Part shown: positions 60,805-64,000 of the stretch, one piece after another
How positions within the stretch are numbered: position 1 is the first letter of the stretch
Layout of the letters: each line of letters starts with the position of its first letter
NCBI RefSeq assembly: GCF_000724485.1
Contig: NZ_CP007739.1
Location: 604,843-668,842 of the forward strand
Direction of reading: 5' to 3'
DNA from: Bacillus methanolicus MGA3
GTDB taxonomy: Bacteria > Bacillota > Bacilli > Bacillales > Cytobacillaceae
DNA length: 64,000 bases
Notes under the pieces: generated by a model
The model's input: only the letters and a program-made list of their open reading frames with translations
Told to the model about the DNA's origin: nothing
Databases searched by the model: none
Program-made: the position numbers and the translations under genes

Positions 60805-61775
60805 AATCGCCCGCCTTTACATGGGACAGAAGTACAAAAACCGATGAACCGAAAGTAAACGAATGGATTCAAACGCTCGATGCAACTGATAATGAGAAAA
60901 TCAATTGGTCCAACTTTGATGTTGCTATCCTTGGCGTTCCGTTGTCACGTTCATCGATTTCGGCTTCAGCAGCAAGTGAAACCCCGGATGCATTACGACG
61001 GACGTGGAAATATTTTACGACTTATAACCTGGATTATGATGAAGATCTTTCTGAGCTTAATGTTGTTGATCTTGGCGACGTTCGCCAGCATGTAACGAAC
61101 ATCGAAATTTGTCACACGAATATAAAAGAAGCAATGATCAGCATGCGCACCAATCACCCTAAAGTCATGCCTGTTGTCATGGGCGGCGATCACTCCATAA
61201 CTGCAATGCTCGTGAAGGGCTGGAAAGAGGTACATTCTAACGAGCGAATCGGAATCTTGCAGCTTGACACGCATTTTGATTTACGAGATTTGTCCGATAA
61301 CGGACCAAGTAACGGCACTCCGATCCGAAATTTGATCGAAAGCGGTGTGATCAAAGGTGAAGATGTGTACAATATCGGTCTTCACGGTTTTTTTAACACC
61401 CGGTCGTTAAAAGCATACGCGGACAAAAAAGGTGTGAACTATATTACGATGAGGGAAGCGCGGAAAAAAGGGATAGAAATTACAATAACCGAAGCATTAG
61501 AACAGCTTAGCGAAAAAGTTGATACAATTTATTTCACTATCGATATGGATGTTCTTGATATGAGTTACAGTCCTGGTGTTCCAGCTTCAACTCCCGGCGG
61601 TATGAGAAATGACGAACTGTTTGATGCTGTTTACCTCGCTGGAAGGTGCCCGAAGGTGAAAGCGATGGACATCGTTTGTCTCGATCCTTACAAAGACAAC
61701 GGAGAGATTACTGTCAAAACAGCTGTCCATGCGATGCTTTCCTTCTTGACGGGATTAAAGCTTAGAAAAAGTTAA
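60777..61775 (+). CDS. hutG: Formimidoylglutamase
   Basis: 332 residues from a TTG at 60777 with ATGGAGGGAGATTAG ahead, inside the hutI end. Arginase/ureohydrolase fold: VMGGDHSITAMLV, LQLDTHFDLRDL (DxHxD-like DTHFD), FTIDMDVLDMSYSPGVPAST (DMDVLD) supply the two Mn ligand sets. Splits formiminoglutamate to glutamate and formamide, ending histidine breakdown. Confidence 0.95.
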   Translation: MRQYPYPQLKSPAFTWDRSTKTDEPKVNEWIQTLDATDNEKINWSNFDVAILGVPLSRSSISASAASETPDALRRTWKYFTTYNLDYDEDLSELNVVDLGDVRQHVTNIEICHTNIKEAMISMRTNHPKVMPVVMGGDHSITAMLVKGWKEVHSNERIGILQLDTHFDLRDLSDNGPSNGTPIRNLIESGVIKGEDVYNIGLHGFFNTRSLKAYADKKGVNYITMREARKKGIEITITEALEQLSEKVDTIYFTIDMDVLDMSYSPGVPASTPGGMRNDELFDAVYLAGRCPKVKAMDIVCLDPYKDNGEITVKTAVHAMLSFLTGLKLRKS

Positions 61776-61903
61776 AGGCAGTTTCACATTCTCATAATTT
61801 TATTTGAAGAAACCAATTTCCGCCCTCATTTAAGAATGGCATTTTTAAGAGTTTTCGTTGACAGTAGTTCCTGCTGAATTTGCTTTTTTACTTATTCAGA
61901 TAC

Positions 61904-62062
61904 TTATCCACAACAAAAAATTGATTATGGCACTACTCCACAAGTTTATTCACATTATCCACAATTTTAAGGGCTATTCCCATATTTTTCACAAGCCTTA
62001 ATTATAAAGTGTTGAAAAGTGCTCCCAAAATTTATCCACTTTATACACATCCTTGTGGATAA
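61904..62062. promoter_or_regulatory. DnaA-box cluster
   Basis: Three perfect 9-mers TTATCCACA: 61904-61912, 61955-61963 (plus) and 62054-62062 (minus). Three one-mismatch boxes: TTATTCACA 61946, TTATCCACT 62032 and TTATACACA 62041. Six boxes in 160 bp with no gene. Not an oriC (no dnaA/dnaN nearby), so it fits a DnaA-titration or DnaA-box-cluster site such as those in B. subtilis. Confidence 0.85.
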
Positions 62063-62097
62063 ATGAAGAGTCATTAAGTGTTTAATAATTGAATTTT

Positions 62098-62127
62098 AAA
62101 GAAGCAGGGAAATGCCCCTGCTTCTTT
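62098..62127 (-). terminator. Terminator after yfhD
   Basis: GAAGCAGG (62101-62108) pairs with CCTGCTTC (62117-62124), with T-richness on both sides. Confidence 0.75.
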
Positions 62128-62129
62128 TC

Positions 62130-62321
62130 TTATTTTCTTTTTGTTCTTTGTTTTACACGTTGGTTTGCTGCATTTGCCCTAGCAAGAGCTTCCATGTCCT
62201 CCTGATCGGCCAGTTCGGTTGAAAATTCCTCGTCTATACCATCTGATTTAAGGTTTTTTGGAACTTGTGGAAGTGATGCTTTGTTTTTATCTCTTGATTT
62301 TTGTCCACGTCCTCGACCCAT
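62130..62321 (-). CDS. yfhD: YfhD family protein
   Basis: 63 residues from ATG 62321 (AAAGGGGTTTTTTAAA ahead). GRGRGQKSRDKNKASLPQVP then FSTELADQEDMEALARANAA. YfhD proteins are small, basic-headed and hydrophilic, of unknown role. Order yfhD-yfhE-yfhF matches B. subtilis. Confidence 0.92.
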   Translation of the reverse strand: MGRGRGQKSRDKNKASLPQVPKNLKSDGIDEEFSTELADQEDMEALARANAANQRVKQRTKRK

Positions 62322-62417
62322 TTTAAAAAACCCCTTTCGAACAAAAAGTACGGAAAACAAAAGCTTTCCGTACTTATATCATTTGCTTTATTAGGGGCAT
62401 GTATTATTGGTAAATGC

Positions 62418-62543
62418 TTAATGTCTGGATCTTCTTTCAGTATAGCCGCCAGCACGATCTGCTATTTTAAATTCTCGTCTGTATGTAACCTCTTGAGCGC
62501 TTGATAATGTACTTTTCATTTTGTCTCTTTTCTTCTTGTCCAT
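62418..62543 (-). CDS. yfhE: YfhE family protein
   Basis: 41 residues: DKKKRDKMKSTLSSAQEVTY then RREFKIADRAGGYTERRSRH. YfhE in B. subtilis is about 36 residues with the same KMKSTLS and REFK..DRAGGY motifs. Ribosome-binding site AAAGGAATGTGAAA. Function unknown. Confidence 0.85.
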   Translation of the reverse strand: MDKKKRDKMKSTLSSAQEVTYRREFKIADRAGGYTERRSRH

Positions 62544-62611
62544 TTTCACATTCCTTTCATTGTGCTAAATTCTTTTCCTAGTTTTTCCTTACTCGAAAAG
62601 ATTCATACACA

Positions 62612-63520
62612 TTATTGATAAATATCCTTTAATGCACTTTTTAAATCCGGAAAGAGAAAAGTAAAACCGTTTTCTTCAAGTTTTGCTGGCAAAACTTTCT
62701 GGCCTTCCAGTACGAGAATGCTCATTTCTCCTAAAATTAGTTTTAGTGCAATTTCGGGAACCGGCAGCCAATGGGGACGATGAAGAACACTACCAAGCGT
62801 TTTTCCGAATTCTTTCATTGTTACAGGATATGGAGCCGTAAAATTGACAGGTCCACTAAGTCGTTCATTTTCTATACAAAATTGTATTCCTCTTATTACA
62901 TCTTTAAGATGAACCCAAGATACCCATTGATCTCCGGACCCGACTGTTCCCCCGGCAAATAATTGATATGGAAGAGCCATTCTTGGCAAGGCGCCGTCAT
63001 ATTTATCCAGAATTATGCCAAATCGGCATAAAACAGTCCGGATACCAAAATCGGAATCGGCTTTCATGGCCGTATTTTCCCATGCATGTACCGTTTCTGC
63101 CAAAAAATCATTACCAGTTTCTTTTGAGTCCTCTGTGAAGGTTTTTAGATTGGAGGTCCCGTAAATGCCTACTGCACTAGCATTAATAAGGGCAGTTGGT
63201 TTTTTGTTTAATTGGCTGATTATTTTGAGTATGCTTTCTGTAACATGCATTCGGCTATTTTTTATCTTCATTTTCTGTTTAGCCGTCCATCTTCCGTTAT
63301 TAATCGACTCGCCTGCAAGGTTAATGATAATATCTGTTCCTTCTACGATTTTTTGAGGGTTGTCTCCTTCACTGAGCCATTTGATAAAGCGGCAGTTGTT
63401 ATTATTATTTATTCGATCAGCGTTGCGAGTAAGGACAATTATCTCATGTCCTTTTTTTGCTAAATCAGCCGCTAAAGCTTTTCCGACAAAACCGGTACCG
63501 CCTGTTATTGTGATTTTCAT
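62612..63520 (-). CDS. yfhF: TIGR01777-family epimerase (YfhF)
   Basis: 302 residues. NAD(P)-binding GGTGFVGKALAADLAKKGHE at the N terminus, active-site-like YGTSNLKTFTEDS, GSGDQWVSWVHLKDVIRGIQ, and the DUF1731-type end LILGEMSILVLEGQKVLPAK. SDR superfamily sugar-epimerase-like protein; related to cell-division inhibitor SulA-like E. coli YfcH. ATG. Confidence 0.93.
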   Translation of the reverse strand: MKITITGGTGFVGKALAADLAKKGHEIIVLTRNADRINNNNNCRFIKWLSEGDNPQKIVEGTDIIINLAGESINNGRWTAKQKMKIKNSRMHVTESILKIISQLNKKPTALINASAVGIYGTSNLKTFTEDSKETGNDFLAETVHAWENTAMKADSDFGIRTVLCRFGIILDKYDGALPRMALPYQLFAGGTVGSGDQWVSWVHLKDVIRGIQFCIENERLSGPVNFTAPYPVTMKEFGKTLGSVLHRPHWLPVPEIALKLILGEMSILVLEGQKVLPAKLEENGFTFLFPDLKSALKDIYQ

Positions 63521-63618
63521 TTAATCCGCCACCTTTATTTTCTTTATCTTTAGATTTACGATGCTTGGCTAAAGAAAACCTTTTTTCATATGGTACATTT
63601 AATGTAGAGGTGATTTTT

Positions 63619-64000
63619 GTGGCTGTGATTACGAAAATAACTGCCCAGCAAAAAAATCAGGAACGCTACAACATTTTTATGGATTTTGGCAAAGGGGAAG
63701 AATATGCATTCAGTGTTGATGAAGACACATTAATAAAATTTAAGTTGAAAAAAGGGCTTGAAGTGGATTCGTATCTTTTGACAGAGATTCAATATCAAGA
63801 CGATATTCGAAAAGGATATAACCTCGCAGTAAATTATTTAGCGAAAAGAATGAGGTCTGAAGGAGAAGTCCGAAATTACCTGACTGAAAAAGAGATTGAT
63901 GAGCCGATTATAAAAGAAGTTATTTTAAAACTATATGAATACAATTTTTTAGATGACCGAGAGTATGCGAAGGCATATGTTAGAACTCAGAAGAAAACTA
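63619..64000 (+). CDS. recX: Regulatory protein RecX (partial, runs off the window)
   Basis: GTG 63619 with AGAGGTGATTTTT. The readable 127 residues include AVITKITAQQKNQERYNIFM, NLAVNYLAKRMRSEGEVRNY, DEPIIKEVILKLYEYNFLDD and REYAKAYVRTQKK: two RecX three-helix repeats. RecX modulates RecA filaments. YfhG in B. subtilis is the same gene in the same order (yfhDEFG). Confidence 0.93.
   Translation, partial: MAVITKITAQQKNQERYNIFMDFGKGEEYAFSVDEDTLIKFKLKKGLEVDSYLLTEIQYQDDIRKGYNLAVNYLAKRMRSEGEVRNYLTEKEIDEPIIKEVILKLYEYNFLDDREYAKAYVRTQKKT

Noticed and set aside
61904..62062. Chromosomal origin oriC
   Set aside because: No dnaA, dnaN, rpmH or AT-rich unwinding trio next to the boxes.
1..64000. tRNA or rRNA genes, complete insertion sequences, CRISPR-Cas or known defence operons
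   Set aside because: None was seen on either strand by inspection; a tRNAscan or HMM search was not possible.

Overview
The window reads as chromosome of a Bacillaceae bacterium. Gene order follows Bacillus subtilis in several blocks: liaFSR; ykvU next to queF; yfkK-yfkH-yfkF-yfkE-yfkD-yfkAB; pdaA-yfjP-yfjO; ycgRQ; yfhDEF-recX. The best species clue is the NAD-dependent methanol dehydrogenase at 50284-51441, whose sequence matches what I remember of the chromosomal Mdh2/Mdh3 type of Bacillus methanolicus. I therefore infer B. methanolicus or a very close relative; no database search was run. Spore genes (cotD-like, YjcZ peptides, pdaA, ykvU) and flagellar motAB fit a motile spore-former.

Layout. 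0-6 kb: homoserine dehydrogenase, an RraA-like protein and a complete lia-type cell-envelope stress operon (membrane protein, PspA, LiaF, LiaS, LiaR) with a candidate LiaR operator. 6-15.6 kb: peptide transporter, YkvU flippase, queF behind a preQ1-I riboswitch, acylphosphatase, aminopeptidase, a lipoprotein and topoisomerase III. 15.8-23.9 kb: a badly decayed prophage inserted in a ybjQ/UPF0145 gene. It carries a serine-recombinase tail, a helicase-loader pseudogene, an XtrA-like protein, an ArpU pseudogene and a lysin fragment, with several frameshifts, nonsense codons and two fusion scars. A CotD-type coat gene and a YmaF gene sit inside it. 23.9-28.6 kb: AT-rich accessory stretch with repeat proteins, four YjcZ-family micro-peptides and decayed copies of a small paralogous family. 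28.7-48.9 kb: hutH, motAB, map, the yfk block, class I fumarase, pdaA, a DNA glycosylase and RlmCD. 49-64 kb: a LexA-box small WYL-like gene, the methanol dehydrogenase, a Zur-regulated divergent zinc locus, YjdF with its riboswitch, hutUIG, a dense DnaA-box cluster, and yfhDEF-recX (recX runs off the edge).

How the parts work together. hutH and hutUIG together supply the four enzymes of histidine breakdown but lie about 27 kb apart. ycgRQ and the zinc-binding lipoprotein share two Zur boxes and should respond together to zinc starvation. Sensing RNAs control queF and yjdF; a leader hairpin probably attenuates hutH.

The most unusual non-coding signal is a family of about 120-150 bp intergenic long-hairpin elements with a GGGTCAGACCC-type core (six copies), plus a second short GC-rich family (three copies). 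I did not find a convincing wholly new multi-gene system. The strongest candidates for follow-up are the hairpin element family, the repeatedly broken 'PIPDI(D)IW' small-gene family, the spore-peptide locus beside the prophage, and two genes whose best-placed start codon is ATA.
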